DNA from: an uncultured Collinsella sp.
GTDB lineage: Bacteria > Actinomycetota > Coriobacteriia > Coriobacteriales > Coriobacteriaceae
Direction of reading: 5' to 3'
Assembly (NCBI GenBank): GCA_959026725.1
Contig: CAUFMG010000017.1
Location: forward strand, 1 to 54,158
DNA: 54,158 bases
The notes under the pieces were generated by a model, which saw only the letters and a program-made list of their open reading frames with translations, searched no databases and was not told the origin of the DNA. The position numbers were made by a program, and so were the translations under genes. Positions 15,774 through 22,957 of this stretch are shown piece by piece (within the stretch, counting starts at the first letter, position 1; each line of letters starts with the position of its first letter).

Positions 15774-16016
15774 CTAACCGACGGTCATGATGTGCATGGC
15801 AACCTTGGAATCGATACCAAAGCGTGCGCCCAGCACGGTGACGATGATATTGGCGCCACTCGAGCTCACCACGTGGATTTCGTTGCCCTCGACAAAGCCG
15901 AGGTCCTTGAGGTGGTGCTTCATGTCCTCATTGCCCTTTACACGAGACACGCGCACGGTTTCGCCCGCTTTTACCATCGAAAGCGGCATGGCCGGCATCT
16001 GCGGTCCGCAAGACAT
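15774..16016 (-). CDS. feoA: FeoA-domain protein (first of two)
   Basis: An 80-residue FeoA-like protein. The core KGNEDMKHHLKDLGFVEGNE matches the family helix, followed by VVSSSGANIIVTVLGARFGIDSK and a short hydrophobic end. It differs from its neighbour by a longer N-terminus (MSCGPQMPAMPLSMVKAGE) that contains Cys and Met residues. The start ATG has AGGAGCC upstream. As the first gene of the feo cluster it lies next to the palindromic region at 16059-16112, the likely iron-responsive promoter. Confidence 0.88.
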   Translation of the reverse strand: MSCGPQMPAMPLSMVKAGETVRVSRVKGNEDMKHHLKDLGFVEGNEIHVVSSSGANIIVTVLGARFGIDSKVAMHIMTVG

Positions 16017-16058
16017 GAGTGGCTCCTAACGTCAGTTCGTCCTCAACATCGACGCGAT

Positions 16059-16112
16059 AAAAGTTAACCACGCCTATGTTCGCTTTAGTAAACTAACACG
16101 TGGTTAACTTTT
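16059..16112. promoter_or_regulatory. Candidate iron-responsive operator region upstream of feoAAB
   Basis: AAAAGTTAACCACG (16059-16072) and CGTGGTTAACTTTT (16099-16112) form a perfect 14-bp inverted repeat 43 bases upstream of the first feoA. Inside the 26-base spacer is a second, smaller symmetric site, TTAGTAAACTAA (16085-16096), with TTAG/CTAA half-sites like those of DtxR-family repressors. The outer repeat could be an operator or a hairpin. Function is inferred from position. Confidence 0.5.
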
Positions 16113-16161
16113 TGGAAAGGGTCCCCATTCAGATTTCGAAAAAGTTTCCTATACGAAACAA

Positions 16162-16194
16162 AGGCACCGCAAAGACCGTCTCTTTGCAGTGCCT
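16162..16194 (-). terminator. Terminator after the HPr-like gene
   Basis: AGGCACCGCAAAGA (16162-16175) pairs with TCTTTGCAGTGCCT (16181-16194), with one mismatch; on minus it is followed by TTTGTTT. Confidence 0.65.
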
Positions 16195-16248
16195 ATTGAT
16201 ACCAATTTATGCAACAGAGGGGACTGCCCCTTTGTCACATTGTTGAGG

Positions 16249-16497
16249 TTAAAGCGAGAGATTTCTGATCGACGTGACGCAGGAGGCCTCATCCACACCC
16301 GAAACGCGGAACACGATGTCCTCGCCACATTCGCCACAGAGTGCCATGAGCCCTATAACGTCGCGGCCATCGACATGACGATTGCCAATCGAAACCGACA
16401 CGTCACTACGATGCTTGGCGATAATGTCATAAAGCAGCGCAACCGGGCGGGCATGCAATCCCAACGGATCTTTAATCGTCTTCGTAAATTCGACCAT
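16249..16497 (-). CDS. HPr-family phosphocarrier protein with Asp at position 46
   Basis: An 82-residue HPr-like protein. The PTS phosphorylation loop is intact, with His15 and Arg17 in DPLGLHARPVALL. In Gram-positive HPr, Ser46 is phosphorylated by HPr kinase to control catabolite repression; here the equivalent residue is Asp46 (NRHVDGRDVIGLMAL), the same change used in the laboratory as a phospho-Ser mimic. The start ATG 16497 follows GGGAGGGG; a longer frame to 16542 lacks a ribosome site. No EI or EII genes are nearby. It may be a regulatory or specialised HPr paralogue rather than the general PTS carrier. Confidence 0.85.
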   Translation of the reverse strand: MVEFTKTIKDPLGLHARPVALLYDIIAKHRSDVSVSIGNRHVDGRDVIGLMALCGECGEDIVFRVSGVDEASCVTSIRNLSL

Positions 16498-16628
16498 GTC
16501 CCCTCCCACGACATCGCACATTCGGCCGGCAAACCCAGCCACGTGGTAGCTATTGTAGCGTTAGATGCTTGTTGAAGCCCGCCAGAAGGCTCAACCGGAA
16601 AGCGCGTCCCGTTATTTGGCTGGATTCT

Positions 16629-16704
16629 GGGTCGCAGTTTCCCAAAGGGACCTGTTTGGGAAACTGCGACCCGTTTTGGACGCAAATTCCGGGTCGCAGT
16701 TTCC
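16629..16704. repeat. Palindrome plus third copy of GGGTCGCAGTTTCC
   Basis: GGGTCGCAGTTTCCCAAA (16629-16646) and its exact reverse complement (16655-16672) enclose an 8-base loop GGGACCTG. A third, direct copy of the 14-base core GGGTCGCAGTTTCC follows at 16691-16704. The element occupies the 306-base gap between aspS and the HPr-like gene. I see no coding sequence in that gap. Confidence 0.8.
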
Positions 16705-16744
16705 GCGACGCCCAGTCAACCTATGCCCTCGCAACGCTCGCGCA

Positions 16745-16780
16745 TAAAAAACGAGGGAAGGCACGCGTCCTTCCCTCGTT
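16745..16780 (-). terminator. Intrinsic terminator after aspS
   Basis: A perfect 12-bp stem, AACGAGGGAAGG (16750-16761) with CCTTCCCTCGTT (16769-16780), followed on minus by TTTTTT. It lies 23 bases beyond the aspS stop codon. Confidence 0.9.
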
Positions 16781-16803
16781 GTGGGCATTATGTAGCCGCT
16801 CGC

Positions 16804-18591
16804 CTACATCAGGCGCAGGCTGACGTCCTTGAGCTGGGCGCCACTAACGGCACTCGGAGCACCCGACATAAGGTCGGAGCCGCTGGCCGTCTTGGGGAAC
16901 GCCATGACGTCGCGGATGGAGTCGGAACCGGTGAGCAGCATGCACACGCGGTCCAGGCCCAGAGCGAAACCGCCCATCGGGGGCGCACCAAACTTGAGCG
17001 CCTCCATGAGGAAGCCAAACTGAGACTCGGCACGCTCCTCGGTAAAGCCCAGGAGCTTGAGCATGGACATCTGCATCTCGGCGTTGTGGATACGCATACC
17101 GCCGCCGCCGGCCTCAAAGCCGTCCATGACAAAGTCGTAGGTGCAAGAACCTGCTGCCAACGGGTCGGCCTCGATCTTGGCGATGTCGGTCTCGGTCGGC
17201 AGGGTGAAGGGCTGGTGCTCGGCGGCATAGGCCTTGCGGTCCTCATCCCAGTGGAACAGCGGGAAGTTGACGACCCACAGGAAGTCGTGACCCTCACGCT
17301 TGATCTCGAGTGCGTTGGCCATGTGGGAACGCATGCCGCCCAGGATCTCGTCAGAGAGCAGGCGCGGACCGGCGGCAAACATCACAAGGTCGCCGGGCTC
17401 GACGTCCATGCGCTCGCGCAGAGCCGCCATCTCCTCGTCCGAGAAGAACTTGACGATGGGGCTGTTGATGGAGCCGTCCTCGCGGAAGGCGATCCAGGCC
17501 AGGCCCTTGGCGCCAAACGTGGAGGCCACGCCGGCGAGCTTATCGATCTTGGCACGTGCCCAGGCACCGGCGCCCTTGGCGTTGATGGCCTTGACGACAG
17601 AGCCCTCCTCATTTGCGGCGGTCGCAAAGACCTTGAACTTGGAGTTGGCAAAGATGTCGGTCAGGTCGACCAGGTGCATGCCATAGCGGGTATCGGGCTT
17701 GTCGGAGCCATAGGTGTCCATGGCATCCCAGTAGTTCATGCGACGCAGCGGCGTGGGCATCTCGACACCCATGCGACCGAAGGCATCGGCAAGAACCTCT
17801 TCGAGCGCGCTCATGACATCGTTCTGGTCCACGAAGGACATCTCGATATCGACCTGGGTGAACTCGGGCTGACGGTCGGCACGCAGGTCCTCGTCGCGGA
17901 AGCACTTGGCAACCTGGTAGTAGCGCTCGACGCCACCGACCATGAGCAGCTGCTTCAGGAGCTGCGGGGACTGCGGCAGGGCGTAGAAGTTGCCCGGCTG
18001 AATACGGCTGGGAACGATGAAGTCGCGGGCGCCCTCGGGCGTGGACTTGAACAGGGAGGGCGTCTCGACCTCCATGAACTCACGGTTGTGCAGCGCCTCG
18101 CGAATGGCAAAGGTAAAGTCGGAGCGCAGCTTGAGGTTAGCCATCATCTCGGGACGGCGGAGGTCCAGATAGCGATAGCGCAGACGGGTGTCCTCGCTGG
18201 TCTCGATACCGTCCTCGATCTGGAACGGCGGGGTGACAGACGTGTTGAGCACCTCGGCGTGGTCGGTCAGGACCTCGATCTCGCCGGTCGCGAGCTTGGC
18301 GTTGGTGGTCTCCTCGCCACGGGAGCGCACGACGCCGTGGATCTTGATGGGCCACTCGGGACGCATAGTCTCGGCGATCTTAAAGGCGTCGCCGTCGGAG
18401 TGCTCGGGGTCGAAAGTGAGCTGCGTGATGCCCTCGCGGTCACGAAGGTCGCAGAAGATAAGGCCGCCGTGGTCGCGGCGACGACTCACCCAACCGGTGA
18501 GGGTGACCTCTTCGCCCACGTTCTCGCGGCGAAGCTCGCCGCAGGTACGGGTGTGCATGGAATGCTCGTCGATGGGACGGGTCTGGCTCAT
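16804..18591 (-). CDS. aspS: Aspartyl-tRNA synthetase
   Basis: AspRS charges tRNA-Asp (and possibly tRNA-Asn in organisms that amidate it). The 595-residue length is the bacterial form. Domains in order: an N-terminal OB-fold anticodon-binding domain (about 12-110, GWVSRRRDHGGLIFCDLRD), the class II catalytic core with motif 2 YYQVAKCFRDEDLRADRQPE, the bacterial GAD insertion (about 290-420), and motif 3 near GGFALGLDRVCMLL. ATG 18591 has AAGGAGG nine bases upstream; an internal ATG at codon 12 is less likely. In many bacteria aspS follows hisS directly, but here hisS is about 10 kb away. Confidence 0.97.
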   Translation of the reverse strand: MSQTRPIDEHSMHTRTCGELRRENVGEEVTLTGWVSRRRDHGGLIFCDLRDREGITQLTFDPEHSDGDAFKIAETMRPEWPIKIHGVVRSRGEETTNAKLATGEIEVLTDHAEVLNTSVTPPFQIEDGIETSEDTRLRYRYLDLRRPEMMANLKLRSDFTFAIREALHNREFMEVETPSLFKSTPEGARDFIVPSRIQPGNFYALPQSPQLLKQLLMVGGVERYYQVAKCFRDEDLRADRQPEFTQVDIEMSFVDQNDVMSALEEVLADAFGRMGVEMPTPLRRMNYWDAMDTYGSDKPDTRYGMHLVDLTDIFANSKFKVFATAANEEGSVVKAINAKGAGAWARAKIDKLAGVASTFGAKGLAWIAFREDGSINSPIVKFFSDEEMAALRERMDVEPGDLVMFAAGPRLLSDEILGGMRSHMANALEIKREGHDFLWVVNFPLFHWDEDRKAYAAEHQPFTLPTETDIAKIEADPLAAGSCTYDFVMDGFEAGGGGMRIHNAEMQMSMLKLLGFTEERAESQFGFLMEALKFGAPPMGGFALGLDRVCMLLTGSDSIRDVMAFPKTASGSDLMSGAPSAVSGAQLKDVSLRLM

Positions 18592-18847
18592 ACCAGTGAT
18601 CCTCCTTTATGGATCTGTGCCGCCCCGTGTCGTTCCGGGCGGCGTCGTACAGATTTGCCCAGCCTGCGTAAACCGCGCAGCCAGACATGGCGTTCTATCT
18701 TATCGCACCTGTGTCGATGTGCCGCGGAAAAGTGGCTCCTGCCCAAAGACTTGACGGAGACGAAACAATTGACGCACCGCGGCCGTCGCCAAGGCGCGCC
18801 ACGTGCGACAATGTGCCCCAATACAACTGCACTCGGAAAGGCCCGCC

Positions 18848-19483
18848 ATGACTGCACGCCTCATCGTTATGGATATCGACTCCACGCTCATCAACCAGGA
18901 GGTCATCGACCTGTTGGGCGAGGAGGCCGGCGTAGGCGAGCAAGTGGCGAAGATCACTGAGCGCGCCATGCGCGGCGAACTGGACTTTAAGCAGGCGCTC
19001 GAGGAGCGCGTGGGGCTGCTTGCCGGCTTGGACGAGAGTGTGTTCGAGCGTACCTTTGAGCGCGTGACGTTTACTCCTGGCGCGCTGGAGCTTGTGCGCT
19101 CAGCGCACAGCAAGGGCTGGAAGGTCGGCGTGGTAAGCGGCGGCTTCCATGAGGTGGCCGACAAGATCGTGGCCGCCGCGGGCATCGATTTTTGCCTGGC
19201 TAACCGCCTAGAGGTCGTGGACGGCAAGCTCACCGGTAAGCTGGCGGCAGACATCGTGACCAAGGAATCCAAGCTCATCCGGCTGCTGGATTGGGCAGTC
19301 GAGTGCGGTGTCGATATGGCCCACACCGTCGCGATCGGCGACGGGGCAAACGATATCCCTATGATTCAGGCCGCGGGCACGGGCATCGCGTTTTGTGCCA
19401 AGCCCAAGACGCGCGAAGCCGCCCCGTTTGCCATCGACGAGCGCAACCTGATGCTCGCCATGGACATCATCCTGCGTGACTAG
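18848..19483 (+). CDS. serB: Phosphoserine phosphatase
   Basis: A HAD-family phosphatase that would release serine from O-phosphoserine, the last step of serine synthesis. The 211-residue protein has motif I MDIDST (nucleophile Asp9, general acid Asp11), motif II VVSGGFHEV, a conserved Lys before motif III, and motif III GDGANDIPM. It lacks the N-terminal ACT domain seen in some SerB proteins. The start ATG 18848 was chosen because GAAAGG lies upstream; the frame continues to 18803 without a ribosome site. It is divergent from aspS and is followed by an inverted repeat at 19520 and larB. Confidence 0.9.
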   Translation: MTARLIVMDIDSTLINQEVIDLLGEEAGVGEQVAKITERAMRGELDFKQALEERVGLLAGLDESVFERTFERVTFTPGALELVRSAHSKGWKVGVVSGGFHEVADKIVAAAGIDFCLANRLEVVDGKLTGKLAADIVTKESKLIRLLDWAVECGVDMAHTVAIGDGANDIPMIQAAGTGIAFCAKPKTREAAPFAIDERNLMLAMDIILRD

Positions 19484-19519
19484 TCGATCCGTCTAACAAT
19501 TGAATTAGTCTGTCCTATA

Positions 19520-19553
19520 GTTTCCGAACAATTTTGTCTAAGCGTTCGGAAAC
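19520..19553. promoter_or_regulatory. Inverted repeat upstream of larB (candidate operator or terminator)
   Basis: GTTTCCGAAC (19520-19529) and GTTCGGAAAC (19544-19553) form a perfect 10-bp inverted repeat with a 14-base spacer, 45 bases before the larB start. It could be the serB terminator, although no strong T-run follows, or an operator for the lar genes. Confidence 0.45.
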
Positions 19554-19597
19554 ATACCCTTTGAGTGCTAGACTTTGCGCCGTCGAAGGGAACATAT

Positions 19598-20380
19598 ATG
19601 GATAAGCGAGATCTTGAGCAATTGCTGAGCGATGTTGCCGACGGAGCAGTCACCCCGGCCATCGCCCTCACGCGCATCCAGACGGCGCCGACCGCCGATC
19701 TGGGCTTTGCACAGCTCGATCTTTCACGCGGGGTGCGACAGGGAGCCGGCGAGGTTGTCTACGGTGCCGGTAAAACCGCCGAACAGATCGCCGCCATTAT
19801 CGAGGCGCTGCGCAATGCCGGCCAGGAGCGCATCCTGGTCACGCGCCTGGATGCCGAAAAAGCAGCCCGCACCTCGGAGCTCCTCGGCAACAGTATCGAC
19901 CTGGGATATGTCCCGGACGCGCAGCTCGCCCTCGTGGGCGGCAAGCCCTCCCCTACCGGCAACGGGCGCATCGTCGTCGCCTGCGCCGGCACGAGCGACC
20001 TGCCCGTCGCCGAGGAGGCCGCGTTGACGGCCGAATTCTACGGCAACGAGGTCGACCGCCTCTACGACATAGGCGTCGCCGGCCTGCACCGCTTGCTCGC
20101 GCATGCCGAGGAACTTGCCCAGGCGCAGGTGGTCATCGCCATCGCCGGCATGGAAGGCGCGCTGGCGAGCGTTATCGGCGGCCTGGTGAGCTGTCCGGTC
20201 ATTGCCGTTCCCACCAGCGTGGGCTACGGTGCGAGCTTTGGCGGCGTAGCCGCGCTACTCGCCATGCTCAACTCCTGCGCCAGCGGCGTTTCGGTCGTCA
20301 ATATCGACAACGGCTTTGGTGCCGCCTACCAGGCAAGTCTTATCAATCATCTGAGCGCCGGCACACCCCGCGCCCGCTAA
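19598..20380 (+). CDS. larB: Nickel-pincer cofactor biosynthesis protein LarB
   Basis: LarB carboxylates and hydrolyses nicotinic acid adenine dinucleotide to start synthesis of the nickel-pincer nucleotide cofactor of lactate racemase. The 260-residue protein has an N-terminal helical region (DKRDLEQLLSDVADGAVTP) and a C-terminal AIR-carboxylase-like domain with VACAGTSDLPVAEEA, an AGMEGALASVIGGL segment and VPTSVGYGASFGGVAAL, all typical of LarB and PurE relatives. Length is normal. The start ATG 19598 follows GAAGGG. It is 10 bases upstream of larC and probably co-transcribed with it. Confidence 0.93.
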   Translation: MDKRDLEQLLSDVADGAVTPAIALTRIQTAPTADLGFAQLDLSRGVRQGAGEVVYGAGKTAEQIAAIIEALRNAGQERILVTRLDAEKAARTSELLGNSIDLGYVPDAQLALVGGKPSPTGNGRIVVACAGTSDLPVAEEAALTAEFYGNEVDRLYDIGVAGLHRLLAHAEELAQAQVVIAIAGMEGALASVIGGLVSCPVIAVPTSVGYGASFGGVAALLAMLNSCASGVSVVNIDNGFGAAYQASLINHLSAGTPRAR

Positions 20381-20390
20381 GGAGCATTCC

Positions 20391-21326
20391 ATGTCCAATC
20401 ATCAGCACACGCTTATCATCGACGGCACCTCGGGCATCAGCGGCGATATGACCGTCGCAGCCCTGCTCGACCTGGGCGCCAACGAGGAGCACCTGCGCGA
20501 ACAGCTCGCCACGCTGCCGGTCGGCGGCTTTGAGATTGCCGTTACACGCGCAAACAAGCATGGCATCGACGCCTGCGACTTTGACGTTCAGCTGGCAGAG
20601 GAGCTCGAGAACCACGATCACGATATGGCCTGGCTCTACGGCAACGAGGCAGCCGTCGAGCATATGCACGAGCACGAGCACGGGCATGAGCATGAGCATC
20701 ACCATCATGATCATGGCGGGCACGAACACGAGCACTGCCATGAGCACGACCATGAGGGCCACGCCCATGAGCACGAGGATCATCACCACACCCACCACCA
20801 TCACCACCGTTCTTTGGCGGATGTCACCGCCATCATCGATGGCTCGCAGCTAAGCGATGGCGCCAAGCGCCGCGCGCTCGCCATCTTTACCGCGCTCGCC
20901 GCCGCCGAGGCCAAGGCCCACGGCAAAACGCCCGAGACCGTCATGTTCCACGAGGTAGGCGCCATCGACTCCATCGTCGACATCTGCTCGGTCGCCATCT
21001 GTCTCGATGACCTGGGTATCGAGGACATTGTCGTCGAGTCGCTCTCCGAGGGTCACGGCACCATCCACTGTGCCCACGGCCTTATGCCCATCCCGGTGCC
21101 CGCCGTCGTCAACCTATGCCAAGCAGGCAATATCGCCCTCACGCCCGCACCGGTCGCCGGCGAGCTCGTGACGCCCACGGGCGCCGCCATCGTCACCGCG
21201 CTGCGCACGTCCGAGCACCTGCCGGCACGCTACCGCATCGAAGCCGTCGGCTACGGCGCCGGCAAGCGTCCCTACGAGGGTTGCTCCGGCACGCTCCGTT
21301 GCCTGCTTGTTCAAGTGGATGCATAG
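20391..21326 (+). CDS. larC: LarC N-terminal domain protein, lacking the LarC2 half
   Basis: LarC inserts nickel into the pincer cofactor using CTP. This 311-residue protein matches the N-terminal (LarC1) part: GTSGISGDMTVAALLDLGA at the start, FHEVGAIDSIVDICSVA in the middle and GELVTPTGAAIVTAL with GYGAGKRPYEG near the end. Residues 91-139 form a metal-binding-type tract with 28 His in 49 positions. Full LarC proteins continue for over 100 further residues; here the stop is followed two bases later by a TetR gene and no LarC2-like sequence appears in any frame. In Lactiplantibacillus the two halves are joined by ribosomal frameshifting. Either LarC2 is elsewhere or this protein works alone. 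GGAG precedes the ATG. Confidence 0.85.
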   Translation: MSNHQHTLIIDGTSGISGDMTVAALLDLGANEEHLREQLATLPVGGFEIAVTRANKHGIDACDFDVQLAEELENHDHDMAWLYGNEAAVEHMHEHEHGHEHEHHHHDHGGHEHEHCHEHDHEGHAHEHEDHHHTHHHHHRSLADVTAIIDGSQLSDGAKRRALAIFTALAAAEAKAHGKTPETVMFHEVGAIDSIVDICSVAICLDDLGIEDIVVESLSEGHGTIHCAHGLMPIPVPAVVNLCQAGNIALTPAPVAGELVTPTGAAIVTALRTSEHLPARYRIEAVGYGAGKRPYEGCSGTLRCLLVQVDA

Positions 21327-21328
21327 CC

Positions 21329-21868
21329 ATGGATGCCCGCAAAGAAAAAAGCCGCGCCGCTATTGTCACGGCGTTTTCCGAGCTCCTTCGCGAGGAGGAC
21401 TACGGCAAGATCACTGTCGGCGACATCATCGCTCGCGCCCACGTAGGCCGCGCGACATTCTACGGCCTCTTTAAGAGCAAAGATGACCTACTGTCCGAGC
21501 TCGTGAGCGACATCTGCACCCACGCCCTCGACGACGATGGCACACCGCTCGACGACCCACTCGTGCAGGTCGAGCATATCCTCAACAACCTCTGGGAGCG
21601 CCGCCAGGGCGTTCGAGCCCTCGTAGCCGGCGCCGGATCCCGCGTCTTCGCCGACTGCTTACGCAAGACCATCATGTCGCGTGCAGCCGAAACCGTCCCT
21701 ACCGACCCAAACGGCCCCGCCGCCACCATGGACCGAAGCTTCCTACTACACCACATAGCCTCAAGCTTCGTAGCCACCGTTCAATGGTGGGCCTGGCACA
21801 ACTTCCAAGCAGATAAGGCCGACGTATCCAAAGACTACCTCTCGGCCATAAAGCCCCTCTTCAGCTAA
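21329..21868 (+). CDS. TetR/AcrR-family transcriptional regulator
   Basis: A 179-residue regulator. The N-terminal 50 residues form the TetR DNA-binding domain, with the helix-turn-helix ITVGDIIARAHVGRATFYGL followed by FKSKDDLLSEL. The C-terminal ligand domain has aromatic residues near its end (VQWWAWHNF). It starts two bases after the larC stop codon and lacks a strong ribosome site, so translation is probably coupled to larC. Its position suggests control of the lar genes or of the convergent larD/larA, perhaps through the inverted repeat at 19520; that link is inference. Confidence 0.85.
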   Translation: MDARKEKSRAAIVTAFSELLREEDYGKITVGDIIARAHVGRATFYGLFKSKDDLLSELVSDICTHALDDDGTPLDDPLVQVEHILNNLWERRQGVRALVAGAGSRVFADCLRKTIMSRAAETVPTDPNGPAATMDRSFLLHHIASSFVATVQWWAWHNFQADKADVSKDYLSAIKPLFS

Positions 21869-22030
21869 GTAAGAACATCATCCCAAAGCATCGCCCCAAC
21901 CCAGGGCGCCACGCATCCCAAAGTGTCACTCGCGCTTCACCGCCCTCAACAGCAACAAGCCCCTCCCATCCAAATCCAAATTCAGATTTATATGTTGGGT
22001 TGCTTGCTCGGGTGCAGCAAAGACCCCGCA

Positions 22031-22155
22031 GCTGGCCGCATGGGGTAACTTCCCAGCGCATTCCGCAGGACGCAAAAAGGCTCGCCGCACGAAGTGCGCA
22101 GCGAGCCTTTTTGCATGTCCGAAGACGCGCTGGGAAGTTACCCCATGCGGCCAGC
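22031..22155. repeat. Nested stem-in-stem element with 29-bp outer arms
   Basis: Outer arms 22031-22059 and 22127-22155 are perfectly complementary over 29 bases (left arm starts GCTGGCCGCATGGGGTAACT). Inside, AAAAAGGCTCGC (22074-22085) pairs with GCGAGCCTTTTT (22101-22112), capped by CGCACGAAGTGCG. The left linker reads ATTCCGCAGGACG. The inner hairpin would terminate both convergent genes, tetR and larD. A similar design with unrelated arm sequence is at 24966-25092. Confidence 0.9.
22074..22112. terminator. Bidirectional terminator between tetR and larD
   Basis: A 12-bp stem ending in A5/T5 with an extra 5-bp CGCAC/GTGCG cap; it can stop transcription from both sides and is the core of the nested element at 22031-22155. 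Confidence 0.85.
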
Positions 22156-22176
22156 GGACAACTATGTAGCCTCAGA

Positions 22177-22908
22177 CTAGAACATGCCCAAGAAACCGTG
22201 CACAAACAGCGCGGCCAGAGCGGCACCGACAAACGGAGCGATGCCAGGAACGAGCAGGCCGTACTTCCAGTTGTTGTCAGCCTTGTTCTTAATCGGCAGC
22301 ACCTGATAGGCCATGCGAGGACCAAGGTCACGAGCCTGGTTCATGGCGAAGCCGGTGATGCCGCCCATGCCCATGCCAACAGCCCAAACAATCAGACCGA
22401 CGCAGATGGCGAGCATCAAAACGTTCTCGCCGGCGCGGCTAGCGGCAGCAAGGATGGCGCTGATGAACACAAAGGTGCAGATGGCCTCGCAGAAGAAGTT
22501 GCGGGCATAGTTCGTGCCCTCGGTGGTGGGGTTGGTCGAGAAGATGTTGCGCTGGGCAATGGGGTCGACGACGCCCTCGGAAGCCTTGAACTCATCGGCA
22601 TACATAAGCCAAGCGATTACAGCGCCCACAAAGCCGCCGAGCATATCGGCAATCATGAAGGGGATGCAGCTGCTCCACGGCACCAGGCCTACGATGCACT
22701 GGGCAAGCACCATGGCGGGGTTCATGCACACGGCGCCGCCAAAGACAAACAGGCAGACCGAGATGCCAAAAGACCAGGTGGTGATGGCAAACATGTGACC
22801 GGAGCCCTGATACTTGGTGCCCTTGAGCACGGTATCGCAGTGTACGCCCACGCCAAAGATGATCATGAGGGCCGTTGCGCCGAATTCGCAGAGGAGTTTG
22901 GTAAGCAT
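22177..22908 (-). CDS. larD: Lactate channel of the aquaglyceroporin (MIP) family
   Basis: A 243-residue MIP-family membrane channel with about six hydrophobic helices. Its place directly downstream of larA fits LarD, which moves lactic acid in Lactiplantibacillus; glycerol is an alternative substrate. The first pore motif is intact (N63-P64-A65). The second reads N190-Q191-A192 followed by RDLGPR, so Pro is replaced by Gln in what is normally NPARD. The start ATG 22908 follows AAGG by four bases, a weak site. It lies 49 bases after larA and shares its strand, so the two form an operon. Confidence 0.85.
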   Translation of the reverse strand: MLTKLLCEFGATALMIIFGVGVHCDTVLKGTKYQGSGHMFAITTWSFGISVCLFVFGGAVCMNPAMVLAQCIVGLVPWSSCIPFMIADMLGGFVGAVIAWLMYADEFKASEGVVDPIAQRNIFSTNPTTEGTNYARNFFCEAICTFVFISAILAAASRAGENVLMLAICVGLIVWAVGMGMGGITGFAMNQARDLGPRMAYQVLPIKNKADNNWKYGLLVPGIAPFVGAALAALFVHGFLGMF

Positions 22909-22957
22909 AAAACCTTATCTTTCTTGTCGGTTATAAACGATTCGTTTAGGCCGCGTA

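Noticed and set aside
18592..18847. T-box or other riboswitch before aspS
   Set aside because: No T-box sequence, specifier loop or antiterminator visible; the gap is short and shared with divergent serB.
16723..18960. 745-codon plus-strand frame opposite aspS
   Set aside because: Antisense of the conserved synthetase; no features of its own.
20650..20810. Microsatellite or low-complexity artefact in larC
   Set aside because: It stays in frame, encodes a His-rich metal tract typical of nickel proteins, and codons are mixed.
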